Assembly (NCBI RefSeq): GCF_030445035.2
Contig: NC_080694.1
Coordinates: 72,369,147-72,433,146 of the forward strand
Length of the DNA stretch: 64,000 nucleotides
Origin: Dasypus novemcinctus
Taxonomy: Eukaryota > Chordata > Mammalia > Cingulata > Dasypodidae
Direction: 5' to 3'
Of this stretch, positions 37,765 to 49,809 are shown piece after piece (position 1 is the first letter of the stretch; the number at the start of each line of letters is the position of its first letter). The translations under genes were made by a program, and so were the position numbers. A model generated the notes under the pieces. The model was not told where the DNA came from. It did not search any database and worked only from the letters and a program-made list of their open reading frames with translations.

Positions 37765-39525
37765 CAGAGTTATTTGTCTTAGTAAATCTTATATTCCTAC
37801 TGATCCCTTGTCAGAAATAATAACTAACTGTAAAATCCATCTTAATCTTAGTCCAAACATAATTTAAACAGTCCTTTTAGGATATACTCAGTTTATCTTT
37901 TGATAAAAATATTTCTTTTTGGAGAAAGTCTCCCACTCTTCCTGTTTCCAGTAAGATGTGTTCAAGCACATGAAGGAAAGAAACCCATGTACCCTCCTGG
38001 GAGAGGGATAAAATCTCATTTTAGAAGTGTTGTCCTTAGTCTCTGGCTTTCAGTCAGTGTCTTTTGGAAGCCTGGTTGCTGCTTGCTCTGAAGGCATTGG
38101 CAGATGATGCCTTCCACTGGAATAATTCATGAGTTTACCACTCTTGGTTGATCAGACCCTAGGGGTGTTCACTGGTGACTAAGCCTAACCTTGGCATCTG
38201 CTGGAAGCACAACCCTGTGTCATCACATCCTGCTGTGAGGCTGAAGTGGTTCATCTCCAATTTTCCTTTCCATGGCAGACACTATGGGGCCATAACTGCC
38301 AATGCAGCAGCAGTGCCCATAAAATTTGCAGGGCAGCTCAGGGAAGTAAACCTGAGACCCCTGTGTTTGACCGCACAGCACAGCCTGTTTTATTTTGATG
38401 TGGCTCTTCCCAGATTGGAACTGACAAGTTTTATTCTCCAAAACACCCCCAATTTATCCTACCTGAGATTGTCTCAGAAAGGGCCTATCAGAAGAATGCA
38501 TATAATCTTTGTAATCTTTAAATATTAACAACAAATATGTGAAATAATAGAGTAAGTCTATTGAGAAATATGAATGACTTTTAAAAAGAGAATTAACAAA
38601 ATTATATTTGGTGTAAGCAAAAAAATTAGTTAATATAAGTGAAAACCAACTACAAATTTTAAAGAGCATGATATTTTCCAAGCTAATTTATAAATTTTAA
38701 GTGGTTGAATGATGACAAAAACAAACATGATATGTATTTGAATTCATAAATAGATTAAAATATATTTTGATGAAGAATATAAGATGAAATACTTTATAGA
38801 CATATGAATGGTTATACTACCCAAATTACTGCAAAAAAATAATAATTAAATATTTTACTAGCACAAATATTTAAATGCAAATGAATGAAAAAGAATTGAA
38901 AGGATAGGAAGAGAAATAGAAACAGATATGTTCTTTTTGTGATAAAGTAGACTAAAACAATAGTTAAATGAAATATCTTAGAAACTGTGTTCAAATGTTT
39001 AATCAATGTACAACATAAAAAAGAAACAATGTGATTTATAGATTATTTCAAGTGGATTGAATAGCTTTACAGTTGTCCATTTCAGGTTAATTCTTGATAG
39101 CTTAGACTGGTTAAGCAATGTTGCCACACCCTTAATATATATTCACATACCCAAATTATTATGGTTTGCATAGAAAAAATTAGTTTGAGAAACAGAATTA
39201 CAGAGTGACTGAGAAAAATGGTTTTTGCCAATCTAAAAGACAAATTTCTGATATTTATAAAATTTTAAATAAAATTTATAAAACAAAATGTGTAAAATTA
39301 AACATTAATATCAAGCAAATGTAATTATACACATGTTTAATCTCTTAAGTTATCACAAATTTTAAAAATTTTTGATGGAAAAAAATTTGTGCAATTGCAA
39401 AAGCTAAATATCCCTATATTATACAATGCTGTGTACATCAGGTGCGCTTTTCGGTTCAGGTGCCTATTATGATTTCATTCACCTAATAGGCTCTCTGTGA
39501 ACATGTGTTGCATGAATTAATAAAA
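37765..39525. other. No gene recognised; very AT-rich after 38,510
   Basis: The part at 37,880-38,510 is GC-richer, with a 117-codon plus-strand frame and a 72-codon minus-strand frame overlapping. Neither resembles a known protein. From 38,510 to 39,420 the DNA is AT-rich and featureless. Confidence 0.4.
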
Positions 39526-40282
39526 TCATATGGACGCGGAGGAGACATGACATAGCTGTATGTTACTAATGGCCACATAAAAACATTTCATGCTTTTTCT
39601 AAAGCAACTTGGTTTTCAAGAGACTGAAACCTTTTATATTCTTTATTTAGCAACATCATTTATTTGAATTGTGAAGAGCAAAATTTCAATTTTCAACATT
39701 ATCTAAGAAAGAAAAATTGGAAACAACTTACCTAAATAAAATAGGTGAATGGCTAAATGCACAAAAATATGAATTCCATCAAATACTGTGATAATATGAT
39801 AGTTATAATGGTAAAATATGCCTATGTGTAGTAATGGTATACACATTTTTCCACACTGCAAAATTGAAATGCATAACAATAAGTTAAATGGGCATTTGAA
39901 AATAAATGATTGAAGTGAAAAGAGTTGGTTTCTTTGGTTGGGGAGCTGTGGGTAAATTATCATCTTTTAATTCTGTTGGCATTGTATTCTTTTTTATTCC
40001 AAGTACAGGAATGTGTGATTTTCATTTTTGTGTGCATTGTGTGTCTGTCTGTCTGTATGAATATCTATACATATTGGGAGGGAAAGGGAACTACTGAACC
40101 TATGTTTTAAAGATTGCAATTGTTTATTTTGTCTCAACTTTAAAGAATGAAAAAATGTTTTAAATGACTAAAAGATGCAGTCATACATGATAGCAATGAT
40201 TATATATTTAATCTATAGGAAAAATGTTATTGCTGTCCCTCAATACCACATATTGAAAGAATTCCATTATTTCAAAAGTTCT

Positions 40283-41273
40283 TTGTGTATAATATTGGAC
40301 AATCATCCACAAAAGGACAAAAAAGTTTCTTCCCAGGAAATCCCCCACCCAACAGTAACCTTTTCATAGCCTACTTCATGGCCTGTTTCCTCAGACTATA
40401 GATAATAGGGTTCAGTGCTGGGGGGCACAACTGTATAAAAGATAGAAACCATAAGATCAAAAACACTTGGAGAATCTGAAGTTGGTTTTAGGAATTCAGA
40501 CATGCCTGTGAGGATGAAAAATGAGACAACAAAGACGTGAGGCAGGCAGGTGGAAAAGGCCTTGGGTCGGCCCTGAGTAAAGGGTATTTTTAGAACTGTG
40601 GAGAAGATGTGGATGTAGGAGAGAACAATGGAGGAAAAGCAGGTGAACACCATGACAGACATGAAAGGTGACACTCCAGTCCCTCAAAGTTAATTATTGG
40701 AGCAGGAGAACTTCAGCAGCTGGGGCACATCACAGAAGAATTGGTGGAAGATTTTGACCTTGTAGAATGTGATGGAGAATGTGGCTGCTGTGTACAGGAT
40801 TTCAGAGACAGTCCCATTCAGCTATATGGCTGCCACAACCCCCGACAGTACTAGGATCCATGATGAGCTTGTAGTGCAGCAGGAGGCAGATGCCTGAGTA
40901 GTGGTAATAAGACATCATGGTGAAAATGTCCATCTTAGCCCAGGCCAGCAAGATGAAGAAGAAAACTTGAAATAGGCACTGACTATCGACCAGGGGAAAT
41001 ATAGCCATCTCCCTTCAGGGCACTGTCAATGGATTGCAGGACCATGACGGAAATGAAGGAGAGGTCCTGGAGGGAGAGGTGCTTCAAGAAGTAATACAAT
41101 GGGGATTGGAGAGCCTGGTCCAGTGTGGTGATGGTGATGATGATGAGGTTGCCTGCCAAGGCCAGTAGGTACATCCCCAAGAACAGCAAGGCATGTATGA
41201 CCTGCAGCTCACGGTTGTCAGAAAACCTCAGGAGGAAGAATTCATTCATTGAGCTTATGTTTTCCGTAACCAT
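40283..41273 (-). pseudogene. OR14J1: OR14J1-like olfactory receptor pseudogene, copy B
   Basis: Start at 41,273 (MVTENISSMNEFFLLRFSDN). Motifs: LQSPLYYFLKHLSLQDLSFIS (TM2), QCLFQVFFFILLAWAKMDIF (TM3), the second outer loop in another frame (QFFCDVPQLLKFSC-like), SYIHIFSTVLKIPFTQGRPK (TM5 end to loop 3), KAFSTCLPHVFVVSFF (TM6) and FDLMVSIFYTVVPP (TM7 start). The TM3-end motif reads SYYHYSGIC rather than SYDRYAAIC. Frame changes occur near 41,000 (an insertion after the GDGYISP motif), near 40,845, near 40,690 and within TM7 (PPSTEPYYL in place of PPTLNPIIY). Without the retrocopy it is about the length of a normal OR. It is not functional. It is useful as the outgroup for copy A. Confidence 0.9.
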
Positions 41274-43084
41274 TTTGAAGTTACAAAATGAAGAGGTGGT
41301 TGTTGGAAGATAAGTGAAATTGGGCAATGCATTGGAAAAAATATTACCATATATGTCCTTTCATTCATTCATCAATGTTTCTTTAGAAGTTCCTTATTAG
41401 CCTCCTGTTATAGATCACCTGTGTCGTAGGTATTGGGGATCCACAAATGAGAGATGTGTTTCTTAGATTCAGGGAGCTTGCAGTCTACACTAGTAAACCA
41501 AGAGCTATAGGTGAGTACACATGTGGTCAACATCAATGGCCTTCTTCCAGAAAATACTTTCATCTGCACCAGAATAAAAGCATCATTATTCCAATTTCCA
41601 CAAGTGAAAACCATCGTTTTCCTTTAGGACAACTGCAGAAAAACAGGGATAAGCCCTTGGATAGAGGATTCTGAAATTGTGTGGGTTGCATTTGTATATT
41701 TTAAATTGCTCTATTTTTGCAAATGGAGTGAACTTTAGAGGAAACATGGCATTGCAAGTTGAAGCATGGGTTAGTTGCTTGTACAGGGTGATACTTAAGG
41801 TCTTTCCTGCTCAATAATTCTGCTATTTAAAGGAAAGCCACCATTATTGTGGACTCAACACCATAAGTTATAGAGTTAGCCTCCTTCCAATTAATATTTT
41901 ATTAATGGAAGATCATTGAAATCTAGAACAAAACACTTTTTCAAAAAAAAACTTATATGTCACATGAAGAATCAGGGACTATTCTGACTGCCTGGAGTAT
42001 CATCTGTATCTACCAACTTTCCATTTCAATCTCCCTTCTGGTCAACTTCTCTTCACATCATTTATATTCAGTTCAAGTAATTAAATAGCTATTGACCATT
42101 TACTGCATGCAGAGGTAAAGCCCAAAGAGAAAACCATAATGATTGTTTTGGTGTCGGCTTAAATGTGGAAGGAAAATATTCAAATTCTCAGTATACACCT
42201 TGATACAAAGAATGTGGAGGGTATAGAGAGATATTTCAGAGAAGGGAAAAATCAAGTTTAGGTCCTTGTCCATATTTGGGTTTTGTGGATGGGGTCAAGT
42301 GCTGCTCATTCATTAAAAGGGTTCTATGCTGCTTAAAATACTCATCAGAATATGAGAGTTGATGATTACTTCCTAATGAGTCCCTCATATTCCTGCATTT
42401 TTCGATTGTTTATTGAGTTCTGCACTACTGGAAAACAGCCAACAGCCACAGCAGTGTCTTTTTGGCTTTGCTCTAAACCGAAATATTAGAAATGACAACC
42501 TGGAGAATCTTAAAGTTGAAGCCACGACCCCTGCCTCATTCCTTAAGGATCTGGGTAGGCTCTCATGAATCAATTATAATAGCCTCTTTTATTCAGTTTA
42601 TGTGTCCAATACATCGTATAAAGCCCCCGTGCTGACATTCTTCTGTGAAGAATGAAGTTGGATTTGAGGACTCATTTCTACATGCTTTTGTCTGGTTGGG
42701 TTCTCCAGTTTAAATTTACAATAAAAATGAATATTAAATTAACTAAAACACTTTAAAATTTTGTTTGACTGCCAAATTTGAAGACCTCTTTTTTCTTACT
42801 CTGCCAAAACGAATCATAAGATTAATGTTTCTAGATTCCTTCATCCAACTACAAAGTCTCACACTGGATAATAAAAAGCAGGAGGAATGAGAGGTCAAAG
42901 TATGTGCCTCCAACAAGGTTTCTTTCTTTCAATGTCCTGTTTCTTGCTTTTGCATAGAACTGATAAGATGAAAAATAGCATTATTGTCCATATTTATTTT
43001 GACTTTGGTTCAATAAATATTTTAATTTCTCAGTTATCGTCAAGCAATTATCAATTGGCAGGGAAGTAAAAAACCTAAACAATT
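41274..43084. other. Upstream flank of OR14J copy B, no gene
   Basis: Duplicated intergenic DNA equivalent to 26,376-28,450. The paired regions have diverged freely and no shared open frame stands out. Confidence 0.6.
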
Positions 43085-43265
43085 TTAAATGCTCATTTTT
43101 ATGAGACAGACACCATACTAGAATTACATTAATTACATTATTTAATCCACACAAGCATTTTTACCTCTTTGAGTTAAAGAATTTGATCTCAATTTTATAG
43201 GTAAAATAAAACTGAGAGTACTTAAGTAAGAGAATTTGTCCCTCCAATTAACACTACTTCCTCAC
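43085..43265 (+). mobile_element. MIR SINE, in duplicon B
   Basis: Partner of the MIR at 28,455-28,625, with 'gacagacaccatactagaatt' and 'atttaatccacacaagca' kept. Confidence 0.65.
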
Positions 43266-43934
43266 ATGTAAAAGACTGTATTATTAGTGAAATGCAAGCA
43301 GGAACTTGGGTTTGAATTTTTTAAGCCACAAATACACAGAAAGCATACCTGTCCAAGGATATTTCTCAACCAGTGATATGAGGAATTATTTGAAAAAGTA
43401 TTACAAGGCAGCTTTGCTGGCTATTTATATATACATATAAAATATTAATCTTTTCCAATTTACTTGTTTTCCTTAATGTGGTTCATTTTTGTAATACATG
43501 TATGCAAATTCAACCAAAGGATTTTGTTAATCTACTCATTTTCAGGGAAGTATGCTTCCTTCCTTGTTAGAATTAAAAATTGTGCTTTTTCAAACTCAAT
43601 TTGAAGATTATAGGGTTCTGCTAGTTTCCATAAAGTCTTTCCCTCTCCTTACCCAATTGAGAAAACTCACTACAGATGGTTCTCAGTGTGTGGCCAGCTA
43701 TCAAAGCTGATTACCAATTTCTAAACTTTAACACATATAATAAAAAAGATCTTTTGAAACATGCTAATTCTCCTGAGAACCGAGTTCTTTTGGCATCTTT
43801 CCTAATGGAAGCCTGAATCGAATGATATATACATTTCATTTACTCTACCCACATGGCACTTGGGAGTTGGAGTCCTGGGAACTTCACACAAAGGAGGAAT
43901 AGTTAATTAAGACAGGGTTTGGGTGTCTCTTGCT

Positions 43935-44120
43935 CAGTGTTCTCAGACTTTAATACATCTGTGAATAACCTGGAGGGCCCATTAAATCAACAGACTCTCT
44001 GTGCCCAGTCAGAAATTCAGGTTCAGCGGGTCCTGGTGGTGCCCAGGTACTTGGATTTCTAAGAAACTCTTAACAGGTGGTGCTAAGGCTGCTGGTCTGA
44101 GGCCACACCTGGAGACATGT
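43935..44120 (+). mobile_element. MER20-like hAT element, duplicon B
   Basis: Partner of 29,690-29,880; 'ctcagactttaatacatctgtg', 'ggtggtgctaaggctgctggtctgagg' are conserved. Confidence 0.75.
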
Positions 44121-44644
44121 TTCCCTAGCCATCAAGTAATTCTGAAAGAGAAACAGGAAATTCCTATGAAAAATTGATATGAATGAATCTGTAATGAAGA
44201 CATCCCAGAAAATTAGAAGACATTGTTTATTCTATCTTTATGTTAGAAATTCAGATCTTCAAACCTCAGATGTTCAATACTAACTAAATCTTGAAATGTC
44301 TTTTAAAAGATCTCTAAAACAATCTCAAAACAATATCTGAAAATGTCCTAAGGTGGACCCTATAATTACAATTTATTAAAAACTTTGCTGCACATTTATA
44401 ATTACTTAGAAATAAATGTAAGTCCACATTTTTTGTTCTGTAATTTCTGAGTTCTCTTACCCTCCTTATAGATATTTTTTCAGTAATAATCATATGACAA
44501 CAAATTAAACATTACATTTTCTGCATTTTAATTTTCCTTCAAATAAAATTTAGACAGAATTAGTGAGCTTAGGTTATGAAAAACTTACAGATTTTTAATA
44601 TTTTCAAATTTTTTCTAAACTTATGTAATGTTCCATTGCTTCCA

Positions 44645-45838
44645 TTATTTTTAAATTTTTATTATTTTCTTATTTTAGAGAGGCTTTAGATTACATAAGT
44701 GTTCCATCAAATATTAGGGGATTTCCCATATTCCCCACCATCTCCCCATCCCTCACTATCCCCCATTTATAACATCTTTCATTAGCATGGAACATTTGTT
44801 ACAATTGATCAACACTTATTGAAGCATTGCTACTAACCATGATCAATAGCTTACATTAGAGTTTACACTTTGCCCCTCACAATTTTATAGGTTTTGACAA
44901 AATATATAGTGGCTGTATCCATCATTGCAATGTCATGCAGGATAAATCCAATGTCCTAAAAATGCCCCATGTTATACCTATTCTTCTCTCTCCCTCCCCT
45001 CAGTACCTCTGGTGGCCATTGCCTTTAACCAATGATAATTTTTTTCTATTGCCCAAATAATAATAAGTCTACATTAGACCATTGCTGCATTTTCCCCTTA
45101 TGTTTGTTCATTCCTCATTCTTTAGGTTTTTGGGATGATGATGCCCAGTCTATTTCTGACTGAGAAGGAGCTTATATCCCATGGGGCAGATGGATGGAAC
45201 TGTCTTGCTTGCAGTTATATATACTCTCTGTTTTTTGGGATGAACATTGTTTATCACCATTCTTTTGTTAGTTGTCCTAGGTGAGTCCAATAAACTGCAG
45301 AGTAGGTACTGCAAGTCTGCTGAGATTCAGGGCTCAACCAGCACATGAACAGACTGAAGACTTAAGTCTCTGTGACATATATTTAATGAGTACAGTGCTG
45401 ATTATAAATTCAAATAAAAGGGGCAGAAAGCCATGTATAGTGAAAATATAAATGAGTGTAGCTTTGTTACATTGGAGAACTTATATTCCAAAACAATTTC
45501 CCCTGACAGGGTGCCAAATTCCTAAGATTGACTACCTTGCCTATAGTGTCTAGATGTCTCTAGAACCCTAAGGAGCCCCATTCTTTGAGGCACTGTTTAC
45601 TGTGGCAGTGAGATCCTGCTGAGATGTGCATAAGCATAACCCCTGGAAAGACCTCCTGACTCACTTTGAAATCTCTGAGCCATAAAAACGCATTCATATT
45701 TAATATTTCCTCCTTTTGTTTAAGGTCTTTTTAAAAATGCATCACAAGTAATAAGATGATAATAATCCCTTGGTGCCAGGAAGGCTCATTCCTGGGAGTC
45801 ACATCCCACGCTGGGGGAAAGTAGTGCATGTACATGTT
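44645..45838 (-). mobile_element. L1 3' UTR insertion, antisense
   Basis: Reverse of the L1 3' end ('catattccccaccatctcc', 'aacatttgttacaattgatcaac', 'tgaccatg' in reverse) out to 'gggagtcacatcccacgctggggg'. It abuts a sense L1 of the same lineage. Both contain the same 3' region, so these are separate insertions and not one inverted copy. Confidence 0.85.
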
Positions 45839-45839
45839 C

Positions 45840-48065
45840 TGCTATGTTCTCAAGTAGACAGGGAAGACTATATCAAGAATATAGGCAGTACCAAAACAAA
45901 AAAAAAAGACCTATATATCAAGACTTCATTATTATTGCATTTAACTATGAACACTATTCTTCAAAAATGGAAACTTAATGTCATAGGTTCTGAGGGGAGG
46001 GTGATGGAAGAATAAAATTGATGTAACTTGTGCATTTTTAGTGCATTTGAATTGTTCTCCCTGACCTTGCAGTGACAGATACAGGCCATTTTAAATTTGT
46101 CAAGACCTATAAAGTTGTATGGCACAAAATGTAAAACCTATGACCATGGTTAGTAGTAATGCTTCAAATATCTATACATCAATTGTAACAAATGTAGCAT
46201 ACAAATATAAAATGTTATTAACAGGCAAAATTTGGAGAGGGAATCCCCTATTCTTTCTATGTGGCATTTCCATAACCTAGAGCTTCTTCAAAAGTAAAGA
46301 AAAAAAAAGAGACTTGGAGAACATACAGAAGAATATATCACTGCACATAAAAGAACATATCTATGGTGATGAATGACACAATAAAAACTATTTTTTTTAA
46401 TTTTTGAATTTTATTTGTTTTTAGTTATTATTTTATTATTTTTATTCATTTCTTTTTGGCTATGTTTTTAGGGAGGTTTTGGATTGCAGAAGGGTTACAA
46501 TTGTGGTAGGGGATGATCATTGGTATGGTTTTTAAGTGATGCAGGTTGTGTGAGGCGAGGTACCCCTGAGGCATGGCTCAAAGGGATATGAATATTTTCA
46601 GGTTGTCATGGGGTTTTGTCTCAGTGGGTGGAGGCCCACACAAAAAACTAAAGAATAATGAATTTCCTTCCTTGGAATTCCTGCTATATTCTCTGATAGA
46701 GTGGCAAGAATCCCTAGAGTACATGGGCAGTGCCTAGTGAAAGAGGACAGACCACTATGTCAGGACCTTACATTGATGTCTGTAATTATGAACCTTGTTA
46801 TTGTGAAATTGGGCTTTATCATAGCATTTTTTATTGTCAAAGAGTTACCTCCTGAAATTCTACCTATTGCTCAAATATGGCCTCTCTCTAAGCCTAACTC
46901 AACATATAAACTCACTACCTTCCCCACAGCATGGGACATGGCTTGACTCCCAGGAATAAGCTTCTTCCCTAGCACCAAGAAATTATTACTAAGCACCAAT
47001 TAGCAATACATTTGGAAAAAGACCTTGACTGAAAGAAAGAAATATTAAAAACAAATGAGATTTTATGGCTAAGAGGTTTCAAAGTAGGTCAGGATTTCCT
47101 TCCAGAGGTTATGCTGATGTACATCACAGGAGGATCTCTTTGACTGCCACAGTAAACAGTGCCTCAAGCAGGGGTGCTGTCCAGGGCTCTGGAGTCATCT
47201 AGACACTGTAGGGAGAGCAGGAATTCAGCACCTTGTCCGTGGTTTTCATCTTGGAATATATGTTTTCCAATGTAATAGAGTTAGACTCATTTATAATTTC
47301 CTCACATATGGTTCTTCTGCCTCTTTTATTTGAACAATAATTAGCACAGTACTCATTAAATATATGTACCAGAGATATACTTCTTTGGTCTCTTCATATA
47401 CAGTTGAACTTTGAATCTCAGGCGTGTTGCCAGACCGACTCTCCAGTTCACCAGACTCACTAAGAAGAACAAACAAAATGATGATGATGAATAATACTTC
47501 AAATAAGACAGTTACATCCATCTACCCCCATGAGATATAAACCTCCTCTCAATGAGAAACAAAGTGGGCATCATCATTCTGAAATCCTGAAGATTGAGAA
47601 ATGAACAAAAATAAGGGAGGAAGCAACTATGGACTAAAGAATTTTTTTATTTTTTTATTATTCTAGCAATGGAAGAACTTGTATCCTTGATGTAAAGGCA
47701 GTAATCCCCAGACATTCTAAGTGGAGTGAAAGGGAAGATTAATTGTAACATGGGGCATTTGGGAGACATTGAGATTGCTCTGAGTGACTTTGCAATGATG
47801 GATACAGACATTGATACATTTTGTCAAAACCTATAAAAAGGTGTGAGGCAAATGTAAACTGTAGTGTAAACTATTGACCATGATTAGTAGCAAGGTTTCA
47901 ATATGTGCTCATCAATTGTAACAAATGTACCCTACTAATGAGAGAAGTTGTTGATATCAGAAAGTGTGGAAGGAGCAAGGAGTGGGGCATAAGGGAATCC
48001 CCCCTATATTTTTATGTAACATTTTTATATAATCTTTTAAAATCTTTAAAAATAAAAATAGTTAT
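45840..48065 (+). mobile_element. L1 3' UTR insertion, sense, with doubled module
   Basis: Co-linear with 61,000-63,110. It holds two related blocks, near 46,020-46,300 and 47,740-48,060. Each contains 'gatacag(g)c-att', 'gtaaaccta/gtaaactattgaccatg', 'catcaattgtaacaaatgta' and a 'gggaatcccc' plus 'tttttatgtaaca'-like terminus. The same doubling in the 63-kb L1 shows it is a family feature. Ends at the ZZZ3 relic in an AT-rich tail. Confidence 0.85.
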
Positions 48066-48077
48066 TTAAAAAATACC

Positions 48078-49809
48078 TCTGACCTATAACTAGGTTCTAA
48101 TTGGTGATCTCCATGTGAATATTTGCTTCACCCAGGTAGTCTGAACAAGAATTACAGAAATCCAAAGACCTATGTGGAAGATACCCTGGTGCTGCCACCA
48201 AATGACCTGGGTAAGTTCTATACCGGTTACCACACTTGAAGCCCACAGGTTGAATAAAGCCAATTTCAGCTTACTTTTGCTGAAGTTTCTTATTCTTTAA
48301 ACTTTAAAACTGTAATAGCTCCTGATGTTCAGGTAAATTCTTTTAAAACATAGGAATAACTTTCATCATATGTTGCCTCCCTGATTTCCAGTCATGCGGC
48401 TATGAAAACAGGTTTTGTCAATTTCATCCATATACACTGGAGGATCATGAGATGTCATGAAGTTGGAGGCTTTAAAGAGATACTTATTAAGGAGATGCTG
48501 TCATCTGCTTCTTGAAGACTTTTGGGAGTACATATGTAAGTTGTGTGTTCTGCCTGGGACTAGAACGCCAACTTCAGTCAGCTTTATGAAATATTTCTTC
48601 ACTCAGCTGACAGCCTATTTTGCCATCCTATTGCCTATCCTTCTGCCAGCAGCAAGATTCCACATCTTCAGGAGGGTATTTTAGGGATAGCTGTTCTTCT
48701 ACAGTCCACATCTGGTTAAACATTTCAGGTTTGGCATCGGTGAAAAGAGGTTTAGTCTTACCACTTGAGTGTGACTTTTTGCACCTTCTGGACCATCATT
48801 CAAAGGCAACATAAAACACAAAAGGACCTCCTTATCCTTTTTAGGATCTAAAGGACTTTTGGTCTAGCAGGTAAACATACTTCATCAAAAACTAATTTAA
48901 GGGAAATGGACTTGGCCCAGTGGTTAGGGCGTCCGTCTACCACATGGGAGGTCCGCAGTTCAAACCCCGGTCCTCCTTGACCCATGTGGAGCTGGCCCAC
49001 GCACAGTGCTGATGTGCGCAAGGAGTGCCCTGCCACACAGGGGAGCCCCACATGCAAGGAGTGTGCCCCATAAGGAGAGCCGCCCAGCACGAAAGAAAGT
49101 GCAGCCTGCCCAAGAATGGTGCCACACACACGGAGAGCTGACACAACAAGGTGATGCAACGAAAAGAAACAGATTCCTGGTGCTGCTGAGAACAGAAGCA
49201 GACAAAGAAGAAGACACAGCAAATAGAAACAGAGAGCAGACAACAGGGGGGGAGGGGGAAGGGGAGAGAAATACATAAATAAATCTTTCAAAAAAACTAA
49301 TTTAACTCTCTTACTATGTCTTTTACAGTTTTTACGTTTTCTTCCCAAGTTCCCAAGGCTATTAATATATTGATCCCATTCAATCTTAGGCAGCTGAAAA
49401 ATTCTCTGTGGCTATGAAAACCCTATACTATCCTTCTTCTGAAGTTTTTCCACAAATCCACTGGAAATTTAGTGCTTCTTTCTGGTGTCTACCTAAACTT
49501 TCAAGGTCTTTAGTTGCTTGAGTATGGTGAGCCTTGAATACAGGAATCATCTGTAAGAGTTTCTAATAACTGTGGAGTTCAAGTTCTTGGCTGTTTTAAG
49601 CTATTGATTCTTCCCCTACTATTTCCTTTCTGAATCTACCAAGGATTCGGTCTCTTTTTTGGTGATATTGATAGTAGTTGAGAATTAGAAGTGATTTCTT
49701 CAGGATAAGCAATAGTACCATTCCTTAAAGATCTAACCCAAAAAGACTCATCCAAGCTGCTTCACCCCACTTTTGATCTTGGAACATGAGTAGATCAGAA
49801 AGGAGCCAC
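48078..49809 (-). pseudogene. ZZZ3: ZZZ3 processed pseudogene
   Basis: Intron-less retrocopy of ZZZ3, the ZZ-finger, SANT-domain subunit of the ATAC histone acetyltransferase complex, which reads histone H3 tails. The initiator reads GTG at 49,807-49,809. Blocks in order on the minus strand: STHVPRSKV and [36 protein letters not shown], then a jump of about 445 human codons near 49,590. It continues [69 protein letters not shown] and [10 protein letters not shown] (SANT), [29 protein letters not shown], and the ZZ-finger part SLDFCNSCSDYL with EDHQLEPSYRS. It stops at 48,078, about 25 codons before the normal end, against the L1. Many stops and frameshifts. A DAS SINE lies inside the KLVF codons. 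Human ZZZ3 has about 900 residues. Confidence 0.9.
48900..49291 (+). mobile_element. DAS SINE, tRNA-derived, armadillo type
   Basis: Starts with a tRNA-like head: A box TGGCCCAGTGG at 48,913-48,923 and B box AGTTCAAACCC at 48,957-48,967. A DAS-specific body follows ('gagctggcccacgcacagtgctgatg', 'aggagagccgcccagcacgaaag') with a G-rich run and an AAAT tail. The direct repeat AAAAACTAATTTA at 48,887-48,899 and 49,292-49,304 is an exact 13-bp target duplication. Such SINEs are copied by L1 machinery. Its limited divergence makes it one of the younger insertions here, and it is the main evidence for the host lineage. Confidence 0.95.

Larger units (their letters stand above)
39530..44645 (+). 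repeat. Segmental duplication, copy B
   Basis: Co-linear partner of copy A (21,353-30,415), in the same orientation about 16-18 kb away. It lacks the four retroelement insertions of A and so preserves the pre-insertion layout. Its right end is cut at about 44,645 by an antisense L1. Confidence 0.85.

Noticed and set aside
44645-48065. One L1 with a twin-priming inversion
   Set aside because: The antisense and sense parts both contain the L1 3' end. Twin priming gives non-overlapping parts, so two insertions are needed.
48900-48980. A true tRNA gene
   Set aside because: A and B boxes are present, but the 3' half does not form an acceptor stem and the sequence continues into a SINE body with A-rich tail and target duplication.
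48848-49348. 166-codon minus-strand frame
   Set aside because: It joins ZZZ3 codons to reversed DAS SINE sequence. The SINE boundaries and target duplication show it is a composite.
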